64,000 nucleotides of DNA from Plumapathes pennacea (Eukaryota; Cnidaria; Anthozoa; Antipatharia; Myriopathidae). Each line of letters begins with the position of its first letter. Position 1 is the first letter of the stretch. The translations under genes and the position numbers were made by a program. The notes under the pieces are model-generated. The model saw nothing but the letters and a program-made list of their open reading frames with translations, did not search any database and had not been told where the DNA came from. Below, piece by piece: positions 11,510 through 22,146 of the stretch. The stretch spans positions 12,395,591-12,459,590 of the forward strand of contig OZ038469.1 of NCBI GenBank assembly GCA_964036295.1, given 5' to 3'.

Positions 11510-13080
11510 GTTCCTGTGATGATATCCGGCATAAACAAATCAGACGACATTACAAACTTAATATAGACCAAATCGTAATACTCGCGGTTTCATTCATTTG
11601 TATATAGAAAAAAAAAAGTTACTAGTTACTAGTCACTAGTCCTGAGATCGCTCAGAGAGTCCTATCTTGACAGAAGCTTTACGCCTAGGTGACTTATCCG
11701 ATCGAGAGTAGAGTGAGTAGATAACTTTGACAACTCAATTGTCAATCTGCGTATGTCAAAAAATGACATAAAGTTACAAGTCCTGCGGTCCACGTGGCGT
11801 GCCAAGCTCTGTTCCACTAAAAGTCCGGTGTCACTGAAGTGCTAAAGTGCTAAAGATGGCCTCCAGAGGAATTTGTAGTCCTACGATTTTTTTTTTTTTT
11901 GTTTGTTTGTTTGTTTTTTTGTTTGTTTTTTTTACAAATCCCCGGGGTCGGTGAGATGGTAACACCTGAAATTGATCGGTGCATAAGTGCTAACCATGAA
12001 AAAGGGTCCACAAAGCCATGTGTGTTGATACAGAAAATTAGCTTATTAGGATGTTACATGTAATAGAACAACAGGTTGCAAAAAATTGCCATTTTATTTG
12101 AACAAGTTGCTACATTAATAAGTAACAGGAACAGTAACAAGAACTTGGGAAGAACAAGAACAAAATTTGTGAATTAAAGAAGTTTCATATGCATGCAATA
12201 ACATATATAGTGCATGTAGATTATCGTTGTGTATACAGTATGTCTCTGATTTGCTTTCTAAAAATACTGTCAATAGATTTGGTTTTACTGTATCTAAGTC
12301 TGTTGGTTTTGACAGGAACAAATAATTGTAAATAACACATTTCATGTAAATACTATTATTTTTGTTAGACTTGATGTGTTTCTAAAATGTCAACAGATCT
12401 GATTCTATTGTATTCAACTCTGAAGTTGGTTTTAACAGGAACAAATTACTAAGATAAGAAAGAAATAGGCAAGTAGCATTTTTAGATTAGAAGAAACTAC
12501 TATTTTGCTCAAACGAGTCGGACGGGAAGTAGATTACTATTCATCTTTTAATTTAGTTTTTTTCGTTTCGTTTTGTTTTTTCTGGGATAAAATGGTCAGT
12601 TTATAAAGGATCAGCCGACGTTCGTCGACCTAAAGGCTGCTGGGAAAAAATACATTATATTTTGGATATACTTGATTTGTTCTTGATTTGCCATTTAAAG
12701 CACGACCTTTATTGCATCGGATGTTTTCTATGTGAATAAATGAACATTATTTTGTTATTGTTGGTGTTCGCCTGACTTCGCCGCTCGGAACTTATAGTCT
12801 GCGTATTATTTTTCGCCCGACTTTTCTTAGTACCAGGCCAAACACCAGAAACTTTAGTCCTGCGGTTGAAATACATACTCGGAATTTTGCGTAGTAAGTA
12901 TGGCGGCTTGATGGATCGAAATATGGGTAAGAAATAGAATTTATATCCGTGAAGTTACTCAGGAGAAAAACGTAATAATCATTTTGCTTTATTGCAACTA
13001 TTTTATGTATCATACTAGGTATTAAAAGTATAACTGCATCAATCATCGACATTTGCTGACTTGGTGGCTCCTAAAGGAGC
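11510..13080. other. AT-rich spacer without a supported gene
   Basis: No convincing coding exon was found. Notable content is a T-rich tract with TTTG repeats (11888-11932), tandem ACTAGT-like steps near 11622-11640, and a degenerate direct duplication of about 125 bp (around 12260-12330 and 12385-12455), both copies containing ggtttt(a/g)acaggaacaaat. Confidence 0.5.
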
Positions 13081-13083
13081 CGT

Positions 13084-13089
13084 TTTATT
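13084..13089 (-). terminator. AATAAA signal of the chromodomain gene
   Basis: TTTATT on the plus strand, read as AATAAA on the minus strand, lies about 15 bases after the stop codon of the chromodomain gene. Confidence 0.6.
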
Positions 13090-13104
13090 AAAGAGTTGAG
13101 GATC

Positions 13105-13750
13105 TCAGTATTCGAAGCTCTTCCTGAACGTAATCTTGAGACGTTCCACAGCTCTTCTCTTCTTCTTGGTGCCGTCTTCGCTGAAGAACTGTGGAGGGCG
13201 GTCGAGTCGGAGCTGCAACTGGATTGGAAAAACTATTATGCATTTTTTTCGCGTTGAGGACGACACGAGCTGTTCCAAGCAGGACTGAAGTCCTGCGCTG
13301 ATTAAATTTTCTTTGGTGGCAGGGAAGGTTGGGCCAAGATGACTGAACATGTTAGGAAACAGGCAGCGAATGGCATCATGACGTCATGGCATCATGACGT
13401 ACGTCAATGATTTCGCTCGTTCTGAGGCAACGCTTCATTCCCCTCTCCAATACCAAGGCTATGCGCTCTCGGGCGTCTTCCACAAAGAGGTTTGGCTGTG
13501 GGTTTTCAAACCTGTAGACCATGTCTGCCAAATTTTCGTCTGGTTCCCATGTGTCTTCTTCTGGATCGTAGCCTTTCCACCGAACTGAGAAGAATGGCGT
13601 CTCTTTGCGAAATTGTTTGGCGATTATTCGTTCCACGATGTATTCGCCCGGTAAAACTTTACTTGGAGCAACGCAAGAGAGGCGTCGCTCTCTTGGCAAG
13701 ATATTGATGTCTTTATAAAATCCAGCTGGAGGTCGCGTACGTGTATCCAT
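13105..13750 (-). CDS. Small chromodomain protein (CBX-like)
   Basis: Two exons, 13750-13403 and 13218-13105, joined in phase 0 across a GTACGT...CCAG intron give 153 residues. Residues about 35-90 form a chromodomain: the EYIVERI strand, the SVRWKGY core and the DTWEPDENL turn are all present. The three aromatic-cage positions expected to bind methyl-lysine (Y of EYIVE, and W and Y of RWKGY) are kept, so histone H3 methyl-lysine reading is likely. The C-terminus is basic (KKKRR) and ends in LKITFRKSFEY, faintly like a Polycomb-type C-terminal box, though that is weak. An AATAAA follows the stop by about 15 bases. Chromodomains also occur in chromovirus integrases, but the intron and the absence of integrase sequence favour a cellular gene. 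Confidence 0.8.
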
Positions 13751-15190
13751 CGTGATTAAAGCTGCTTACTGTGGGTCAGTATTGCTGTTTATCCTGGCAA
13801 AGGCGGGTCGTTTTGATCAATGGCGGCGGATGTGTAACCGACTATTGTTTTTTCTTAAAAAGACCGACCTATTCAAACATGATAATACTGTGCCGGCTTG
13901 TTTTCAAAGTTAACTAGCATTGTTTCAACCGGCTGTGACAATCAAACTCTGATATTCGCGGGAGCAAAATTTACGCGGGAACTCATGCTAAAGAAGTAGT
14001 GCAAGATACATCCGCAAAAAGTTCCCTTGTGATCAATGGAGGCCAGGTGAGTACCCATTTCAACGTTCTATATCACAAACCGAAGAATGAGCCTCATTCT
14101 AAGCCTGATCGTTTGAACTGCAACCCATCCATATCTACGATTATGCATGGTCAAGTCACTGCTTTCTCATTTGGGCAGAAACAATCCGGCCAAGTCTATT
14201 CCTTAGTTCAGTCAAGTCAGGTGTATGCAGGTGAACAAACCTTAAAGCGGGCCCACAGCATATAAAGCCATCATACCATGAATGAGCTGATTTAAGAATT
14301 TTCTCCTTATCCCTGTAATTCATGTATGCTACCGTGATGCGTTATTGGCTTATATAACGCGTTACAGGCCTGTTGTGTGCCGTATTGATCCAAATGTTCG
14401 CCCAGAAAGAGAGAATTATTTTACTCTGAGTCCCGTCAAAGTTAGTAATTTTTTCATTCGATAAACCCGACTGATGCCACATGCGGACGACACACGGCCC
14501 GTGAGCATAAAAAGTTAAAGCTATAGACAGTGAGAGAACACTCCTCGAGAGGAAAAGACCACGCTCGGCCTCGCGCCGCTGCCGTCCACTACTGCGTCAA
14601 ATCGCTTTTACTTTTCACTCGCGCATGCAATTTTTGGACTGGAGATTGATTTAAAACAGATTACATAGAAAAGAAAGCTCTCGTTCGATATCCTTTGTAA
14701 CTAGTTCTCAGTATATTTATCTTTCATAAGTCATGTTGCATGATGGTTGCCCCCACTGCGCAAGCGAAGTCTCTTTAATTTGAAATCAATAATGAAAGTC
14801 ATAACATACAAAAAATTGTAATAACAGACGCTCAGGTGGTAAAACTTCAGTAACCAAAAACAATCTTTTCTGAAGACCACTGACCCTCCTCGAGCTGTCA
14901 TTACACTGAGATGAACTACTGCGGAAGAATGTATGAAGCTGTTTATCTTTTTCAACGTTCACTTGTTAAACAAAAAACGACTCAAATTTATAGCAGATAT
15001 ATCGAGGGAAAATATCCCCCCCCCCCCCCCCCCAGAAAGATTACATTTTTACGTCTGCTAATAAATTTACAGTAGCTATATGCATGGCAGTCGAGCCTTT
15101 TCGGCCAATTTTCCTTGTAATTGATCACGAAATTTCAAATTTACTGCGCCGAATACATTATGCTAATGAACGTGGATGTGTGAAATGTCC
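13751..15190. other. Spacer upstream of the chromodomain gene
   Basis: This probably holds the promoter of the minus-strand chromodomain gene at its left end (GGCGG-containing, about 13820-13830). A good GTGAGT donor at 14047 follows plus-strand sequence with no clear coding frame and could end a noncoding first exon. An 18-base C run lies at 15016-15033. No gene is supported. Confidence 0.35.
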
Positions 15191-15197
15191 TTAAATT

Positions 15198-15833
15198 GTG
15201 CCCGATGTCCTGTTTGGAATAGATAGAACAGTCACAATTGCTCTTGTTATTGCAACATTTTGTAACTGTGTTGGCAATTACGTACCTGAACCAAGAGGAA
15301 ACAACTGTCTAGTAACTTCCATTATGTACTTTGACTGCTCAAAACTAATTCCTCTCTCTGCTTTTAGTGCATTTTTCGTGTGGCCCGAGATCACAGTTGG
15401 AACTGTGCACGTTCTCGTTTTCGGACGCCATCCTATCCCCAAAGAACCTCTATGGACAGGACAGATTGCCATTTCTGCAATGTTCTCTGGAGTCTCGAAA
15501 ATCCCTACTCTCGCAAGGATGAGGTCTACCTCGGAATGGACTCCAGAAAACTTGAGGGATTTTTTATGGGGCGCAACTCGCTTGATGCATGTTCGAAGCG
15601 GTACAGTTGCCCTATCGCTCGGCTGTCTTGATCGATTATCACTACCGCATGGACTACCATTAACGAGATACTCGAATGAACACGACATGGTCTCCTATGC
15701 TTACGCGCTTCGTGAATTAATTAAGTTAAATTATCCGTGTCAAATATCAGTGAAAAACACGCCTCCACAAATCGAAATATTAGACTATAATAATAATAAT
15801 AATAATAACTTTATTAAAAGTGTCAGTGTTTAG
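15198..15833 (+). CDS. Unexplained 211-codon ORF, no family recognised
   Basis: Frame open from just after a stop at 15192 to 15833 with no ATG at its start, so if real it is an internal or terminal exon rather than a whole gene. The last dozen codons are an (AAT)n run that belongs to the tail of the neighbouring LINE, so coding homology, if any, ends near 15785. The minus strand is also open for 136 codons (15688-15278), so strand choice is uncertain. Composition looks protein-like (mixed, few low-complexity stretches), but I cannot name a domain. Confidence 0.25.
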   Translation: MPDVLFGIDRTVTIALVIATFCNCVGNYVPEPRGNNCLVTSIMYFDCSKLIPLSAFSAFFVWPEITVGTVHVLVFGRHPIPKEPLWTGQIAISAMFSGVSKIPTLARMRSTSEWTPENLRDFLWGATRLMHVRSGTVALSLGCLDRLSLPHGLPLTRYSNEHDMVSYAYALRELIKLNYPCQISVKNTPPQIEILDYNNNNNNNFIKSVSV

Positions 15834-17472
15834 CTTCCCAGCTAATTGTGGACACTACTTAGAATAATAATTGACTAAACTGGACTAAACTAACTAACTA
15901 AACTAATCAATAGCTAAGTACTATATTAAAATTCTAGATAGTAATAAGGTCCATTTTCTAAAACTTTAAGAGTTAAAAGCATACTATAAACATCACGAAC
16001 AGCATAAATTACAATTAATACATACATCCTCCACAAGAGCAGCAAGATCTTTTTTTCTTATGTTACTTTTAAAGTTGTCTAGCGTCTTTCTATTTCTATC
16101 TGTTGCACTCAGCCTGGACCAAAGCCAGGGACCAAAATATCTAAGCGAGTGCTTACCATAGCGTACTGTGGAGAATCGGGGCAAATTAAAATCCGCGTTC
16201 CTAAGGGAATACCTTTTGCTCGAACTATTGAAAAGATCAGAAATATAGTTCGGTGCAATACCGTTTTTAACTTTAAACATTACAGTTGCAATGTCTTGAA
16301 GCCGTCTATTATATAGACTTGGCAGATGTGCCCGGTTTAAGAGCTCTTCGTAAGATTCAGTTTTAGAATTAAAAACCACTCTGAGCGCACGTTCCTGTAC
16401 CCTTTCAAGCTTACGTCTATCTGATTGTTTGCAGAAATGCCACACACATGTGGCAGTAGGTCAGATGCGGGAGTATTGCAGTCCTGTACAGTTGTAATTT
16501 TGCTTCACATCCAATCATTTTTCGAAGTCTTCTCAGGACCCCCACCATCCGGCTCGCCTTTTTACATACGTCGCTTATATGATCAGAGAATGAGAGCTGA
16601 TCGTCCATGTTGACTCCAAGGATCTTCAGTGTTCTTTTAGGCCTAATTTCTTGACTTCCAATTGACAAGGTGCATCTTTCATTCACATCCTCCTTATCCA
16701 ATCGGGGGCCTATGACTAGGATCTGGTATTTCTTGGGGTTGGCCTGTAGAAGGTTTGCCTTGTACCACTGCGACACATTTTCTGCCTCTTTCTTGAGGGC
16801 AGAAGCTACGGGCTCGATGTTTTTCCCATTGAAGTACATCTGGTGATCGTCTGCATACATAAATAGGTTGTCTGTTTCAACATGATGGCATAGATCATTC
16901 TGGAACAAATTCCAGAGCAGCGGCCCAAACAATGAGCCCTGAGGGCAGCCCCTCAACTGCTCTTTCAAACGAGCCAACAGCTCCATTGACTTTGACGCGA
17001 TTCTTCCTGTCCTCAAAGTAAGAACGCATAAGTTCCAAGGATACATGGTTGAACCCGTAAGCTTCAAGTTTCTTTATCATGAGAGCGTGATGCAGAGAGT
17101 CGAATGCTTTGGACATGTCTGTCGATAAGACTGCCACACATTCTTTACTATCAGCCGCCTTTCTCCAGTCCTCTGTCACTCGAATTAGATTAGTCTCGCA
17201 GCTGTGTTTCTTCCTGTAGGCTGACATCTTATCGTAAAGTGCGAGTCCATTATTTCGGTGATCTGTTTGCAAAGTAGTGATTCAAAGACTTTCGCAACTG
17301 AATTTAAAACAGTAACAGGTCGATAATTAGAGCAAACAGTTCTATCTTCCCTTTTGAAGACTGGTGTCCACTGTCCCATTTTCCAATTGGCTGGCCACTG
17401 TCCACTGCGAATACATGTGTTGAAAATTTGGGTCAATGAGGGTGTAAGTGCCTCAGCAGATAATTTCAGTAT
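15786..17472 (-). mobile_element. 5'-truncated CR1/L2-type LINE
   Basis: Non-LTR retrotransposon fragment in reverse orientation. Reverse-transcriptase blocks can be read in three frames: an N-terminal palm portion (17436-17185, with SNYRPVTVL), the block with STDMSKAFDS (17272-16895), the catalytic YADD box (in FMYADDHQMY) plus thumb (17067-16417), and the conserved C-terminal tail (16445-15993, with the KLERVQERALR motif). Frame changes near 17270, 16950 and 16440 show it is dead. The 3' end carries an AATAAAG-(TTA)n tail at 15786-15815, as is usual for this clade. The endonuclease and ORF1 are missing, so it is 5'-truncated near 17472. Confidence 0.85.
15993..17436 (-). pseudogene. Reverse transcriptase remnant of the LINE
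   Basis: Coding remnant described with the element: RT palm, YADD active site and C-terminal domain are present but split by at least three frameshifts. No endonuclease domain is visible upstream. Confidence 0.82.
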
Positions 17473-17580
17473 TCAGACTCGTGGAACAAAGTTAGAAACA
17501 ATGATTCGTGCAATAACAACACCAAAACAATAATACAAAACGTGATTTGTGCATTTAGAAGTGCATTTCTTTGACGTCTT

Positions 17581-18751
17581 CAGGGGTGGATCCAGACCAG
17601 TGCCACCAGTTCCAATAAACCAGTCAAAATTTTCTAATATTAGCATACTCGCAGTTTATGAGGTTGAAAACTGTTCTTCAGTACATCCTTACACAGACGC
17701 GACTGTTGTTTATCCCACTTGCGACACAGTGACGAAATGAATTGTACCGTTTAAACCCTGCAACATTTGATTCGTGTCGCGAAACATCGCAAGGGAAAAA
17801 TCGGTTCCGCAAATAGACGTCAATGAGTGCAAAGGTCAAATAAGTGCACCCATCAAGACTCGCTATGATTGGTTAGCCAATTTGTGCACTGGTCATGATC
17901 GCCTCCTATTGGCCCTCGTGATTCTTGTGCACCGGTCGTGAACTGGTCAACCTTTATAAATACTCGTGCGATGGCGTCACATGCTTGAGAAGATCCTGTT
18001 TGTCGTAAAGACGATTGTTCAGCGTTCGATATCGGAAGTGTATCAAGAAATCGCTAGATTTTCTGACGCGGAAAAGTTCCGATTCATTCAAAATATCTGG
18101 AAGCCAGATACGCTCTTCGAGTTCCCGTTGACGAAAGAAACCGGCGGCCGACTTAGACGATTTAAACCAGACTGGCTTGTTCGTCACTCTTGGCTGGTTT
18201 ATTCCAAGTACTTGAATGGCGCGTTCTGTTTGCCATGTGTCTGTTTTGGGATGGAATGTGGAAAGAATGGCGCAAAGCTGAATAAGCTATTTCGATCTCC
18301 GTTGACGTTTTGGACAACGGCGTGTGAAAAATGTCAAATCCATTCGAGCGGAAAATCGCAAATCCACACTTTTTCTGTGCTGGCCATGCAGTGATGACTA
18401 ACATTATCCACCTTTGACATGTTCTTGTATACTTTTGAAACGCTACACTTGCTATTTCTAGAGCACATATGGACTCATATGGAAACATACAGTATTGATG
18501 GCTAATACAACCAAATTGTGTGCTGTGCATAATTGTTGTGAATTAAAATCCACATTGAGTTAAAAAAGCGTCTGGTTATAGGGCACTTGTGGCCTTCAGA
18601 TTTTCATTAAAATTCCCTGGAAAACGCAGGAAATCGCATTTCAGAGACTTAAAATTTCAAAATTTTTCGGGGGGGCATGCCCCCGGACCCCCCTAGCGTC
18701 TCGCGCCTTCGGCGCTTGCACTGGTCATGAAAAAGGCTGGATCCACCCCTG
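17581..18751 (+). mobile_element. Non-autonomous hAT element with 15-bp TIRs
   Basis: Terminal inverted repeats CAGGGGTGGATCCAG (17581-17595) and its exact complement (18737-18751) bound a 1171-bp element. The inner sequence accagtgc is also shared by both ends after a short indel. The flanks share the 5-bp GTCTT directly on each side. That would suit a 5-bp target duplication, while the classic 8-bp duplication is not seen. A GC-rich stretch (18665-18715) with a gcatgccccc palindrome precedes the right end. The coding part holds only the N-terminal zinc-finger region of a transposase. Confidence 0.8.
17981..18394 (+). pseudogene. hAT transposase N-terminal TTF-type zinc finger remnant
   Basis: ORF of about 138 codons from the ATG at 17981. 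It contains the pattern of the TTF-type zinc finger in ZMYM1-like hAT transposases: a W-HSWLVYS segment, an FCLPCVCFG cysteine pair, an F-SPLTFW segment and a closing H...H pair (QIHSSGKSQIH). A TATAAA lies just upstream (17953-17958). The catalytic RNase-H-like domain and dimerisation region are missing, so it is a transposase fragment within a deleted element. Confidence 0.72.
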
Positions 18752-19550
18752 GTCTTGACAAAGATAAGGAAAACCCGAGCTACAAATTTTAAAAGTTTCG
18801 ATTGCATCCAGCGCATGTCGTGACACATAACGACGCGTGACTAACAAACGGAATACACAGCACGTATTCCTAAACAGCAGTACATTTGTGTGGAAATGAA
18901 TCAGCCATATCTGTAACAGATGTTTAGTGCCTTGGAAACTGAAAAATAGTGTATTTTAAATTGCTCTTTGTTTCCAACCTCAGTTTCGAGGATTGCGCGC
19001 GTTCCGAAAATAGTCAAATTTGATTACATTTCACTCGGCGTACATATAAGAACCCAAGAAAATAGATTCATACAAACTCATCTCAATGTTTTAACTATGT
19101 TCTGCCAAATCTGAAGGATTTTGTACCGTTACCACAGGGTGTTTTTTTCTCTGAAGTTATGCACTAATTTGATAGTCTCAAGATGACGGACAGTGGGGCA
19201 ACGCTATGACTTGTAGCGCTGTTGAAAATAATGCCAGGAGCAACTATTGATGCTGAATTATTAGAAGAAGGTTAGTTATGTATATAATTACCTAAAAAAG
19301 ACCTCTAAATAAAGTAAATTTTATTGCAGGCCGATTTGAATATTGGCAATTTTTGGTCACCAGGAGGCTCAAAACGGTCGAAAAGGATTTTGATGTGTTG
19401 CTGGCTGAAAAACGATTTCATAGACAAACTAACCTTAGCATGTTTTGTTTGAGTGTATACCCTACTAGTATACAACGTATGGGCCAAAGTGAATTTTGGG
19501 CCGTTGCCGCAAAATTTCGATTTTGACTCGATTTTTACTGACATTTACTC
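18752..19550. other. Spacer upstream of the GRL cluster
   Basis: AT-rich sequence with no supported exon or recognisable repeat. The region from about 19551 onward belongs to the GRL-A duplication unit. Confidence 0.4.
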
Positions 19551-19984
19551 TTTAAAAAAAAGTTAAATGACAGTGGAAGCCATTAGTCCTCCAACAAGTT
19601 AACTTTCTCCGTGGGTACTTCTCTAAATAGAGAATGTAATAATACAACACTAATTCAGATTGTCCTCCGTAAAATTCACCTGGCAAGTAAAAATTAATTA
19701 AAGAACATCAATCGGTAAACAGCTGCCATGGCAAACTGTGCCGGAAGCAGCAAATTACAACTCCTTTGTTTCAATGGCCACGTGCTGTTTAATGAGAGAA
19801 CACTCAGCCAATAGATTTCACGGGAGTTCCTTGTAATTATTGATGCTGGAATCACCGATGACATTAACAAGAAGAAACAATTCTATTTTAATTGCTGTGC
19901 GGCGGTTTGTGGTGGCAATTCAAGTTTCATATTTTCCTATTTCTTCGTTCGTAAACTTCACAGCTCCCAGCAGAATTAACATCC

Positions 19985-22146
19985 ATGGCTCGCAGGGTAG
20001 CTCCCTCTTATAATAAATCCAGTGAAGCAGCCGAAACAACAGTACAAGACTTCTCAGGAGATGGAAGTTTTAATCGTGTTTTGGACGATGCTGCAGGTCG
20101 TCTCACGCACAAACTTGGCCCGGTCTTAAAAGCGATGCGAATTTTTGGGATGTACTGTGGTGAAACAAGCTTTAACTGTCTACCGTCCTGCCAAGGTCCG
20201 CGTTTTTATGGGGCAATATATTGTAGTGTTGCAGTTGCCATTATGTGGGCTTTATTTTTTGTAATGACTGTCAGCTTATTTTATGATGATGTTTCTAAGT
20301 TGGTTAAGTTTCTGCACATACTGCAAATGTCTCTTTGGCTTCTGATATGCGCTGCAAGCGCCAGCGTTTGTCTGTATGTGCTACCTGTTGGCAGAAAGAA
20401 GACTTCACCGTTTGAGAAGTTTCTTCGCCACATCGTTTCGAATCCCGGAAACGTAAACTTCTCACAGAAGAGTACGAAAACTTTGGTGGTAGCAGCTCTC
20501 TTCGTTATAGCTTTTAATATGATCGTCGTTTTCCTATCGAGTGTTTTAGGTGTTAAATACGTACTGTTCGAGCCATGGAGCGACTTGCCTGTTTTCGATA
20601 AGGTTTGTCCATTCCTCGTGATGTTTTCGAGTGGTGCGTGGATATACCCTATCATTCTTCTCTGCTCAGTCTGTTCGCTACTGGTTGACGCATTTGACGA
20701 CCTCGAGACGCGGGTGGCCCTTGCGATAAAGGAAAGGACCCTTGACATTGATGAACTTCGAAAAGAACACAAGAAACTCTGCCAATTGGTCGAGCATGCG
20801 GATAAGGCCTTCGCGTCTCTTCTCTTGGCAAAACTAGGTGGACATGTGCCTCTTCTTGCGATGATGTGTTACAAACTGGCCAAGTTTGGTTCCATAACCA
20901 GCGATACATTCCCATTTTTCATTGCGAGTGTTGTGTGGTGCATATCAAGCATCACAATCGTTTTAGTAATATTAATACACGCGTCCAAAGTGAATGACAA
21001 GGCGAGTTTTTGTTTTGTTGTAACACGTCGTTTTCCATCTTATGCAGGAAAGGTTTGGGGAAGGGGGAGAGAAGCATACGAAAAAAGGGTTCTTCCGTGC
21101 TTTATTTATTACTGTTCTTTATCTGTCTCTTTCAGAATTATACCTAAGATCACCATAATTACCTTAGAGTTAGGATGTAAACATGAGGTAGTGATGCATT
21201 TTGCGTTTTCGTTGTGGCAGCACAGAGAGAGAGAGAAATTTATGAGCACATAAACATCAAATAGAGTAAAAATTAACGACTATAGTTGTTCATTTCATTG
21301 GCTATCTTGTGTAGATCCATCGAGTTGGTAAGATTTTGCCGCAGTCCTATTCCCCTACGGGTGACACCAAGGAATCTTGTGAGGTAATTAGATCTTCCAG
21401 AAGTTTAGTATGTTACTCAAATATTCAAAAGATTTATAAATGCAGGTCTTGAACCAAGTCGTTCAAAACTAGATTAAGCTAATCCAGGATTATCAGTGTT
21501 TTCCTCTCAATTCCTTTGTGAACGAAATGCCAAGAATAGGTAAAAAATAAAAATACAATACCGAAGAGTTTTTTTATCGGCTTTTCAGTCTCTCACTATA
21601 AGGATACATGATACAGTATGGAAAACTCGGTTTTTGATAGCTTAGTCAGATGAAAAACTATAAGCTGTAGTTAGTCCAGGATTAACTAACTCAACCTGAT
21701 TTTTAATGTTTCTTTTACAGCTACTGGTGTTCCTTCACCATCTTCAAGATGAACCGCTCGGCCTGACTGTAGGAGGATTTGCGGTGATTACTAAATCATT
21801 TTCTTTGGCGGTAGGTTTACCCTTTTCATTATTGGCGTTATGTAAACGTTCACTCAGTTCAATTCCTTTGCAATCAATTTTTGCCATTTATGATTTTTAC
21901 CCTATATTGTTGATACAATGATAAGGTACGGCAACAATACCTACCACTGACAGTTTCACGCTAGTTTTGTGTTTTTCCACATCACTAAGGGTAACACTAA
22001 CTAACACGACCAATTGGTATTTTTAAAAATAGCATTTGTGATGCAACTACCGTTCTCAGTCTTATTTTTCATATCTCTGTTTGTCCATGCAGGTTCTGGG
22101 TGCCTTGGTTTCGTATGTCACGTTTTTACTTAGCTTGCCACAGTAA
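19985..22146 (+). CDS. Gustatory receptor-like seven-helix protein, GRL-A
   Basis: Four exons, 19985-21001, 21315-21383, 21721-21810 and 22093-22146, give 409 residues; all three introns are phase 0. Predicted membrane helices lie at about 74-98, 108-134, 166-188, 208-236, 275-297, 309-333 and, across exons 3-4, 375-405. The C-terminus (GGFAVITKSFSLA then GALVSYVTFLLSLPQ) matches the gustatory-receptor signature around helix 7, with S in place of T in the usual TY core. Insect relatives form cation channels with an intracellular N-terminus; cnidarian GRL ligands are not known to me. Intron 1 starts GC (AAG/GCGAGT), a GC-AG intron. The start is the first ATG in frame and is matched in GRL-B. 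GRL-B, C and D follow on the same strand. Confidence 0.87.
21002..21003 (+). other. GC splice donor of GRL-A intron 1
   Basis: The exon boundary AAG/GCGAGT lines up exactly with AAG/GTATGT in GRL-C and AGG/GTAAGT in GRL-D, so the donor here is GC. The flanking bases fit the strict consensus expected of GC-AG introns. The same change is present in GRL-B. Confidence 0.75.

Noticed and set aside
20281-20915. 163- and 87-codon minus-strand ORFs inside GRL-A exon 1
   Set aside because: They are antisense shadows of the strongly supported receptor exon.
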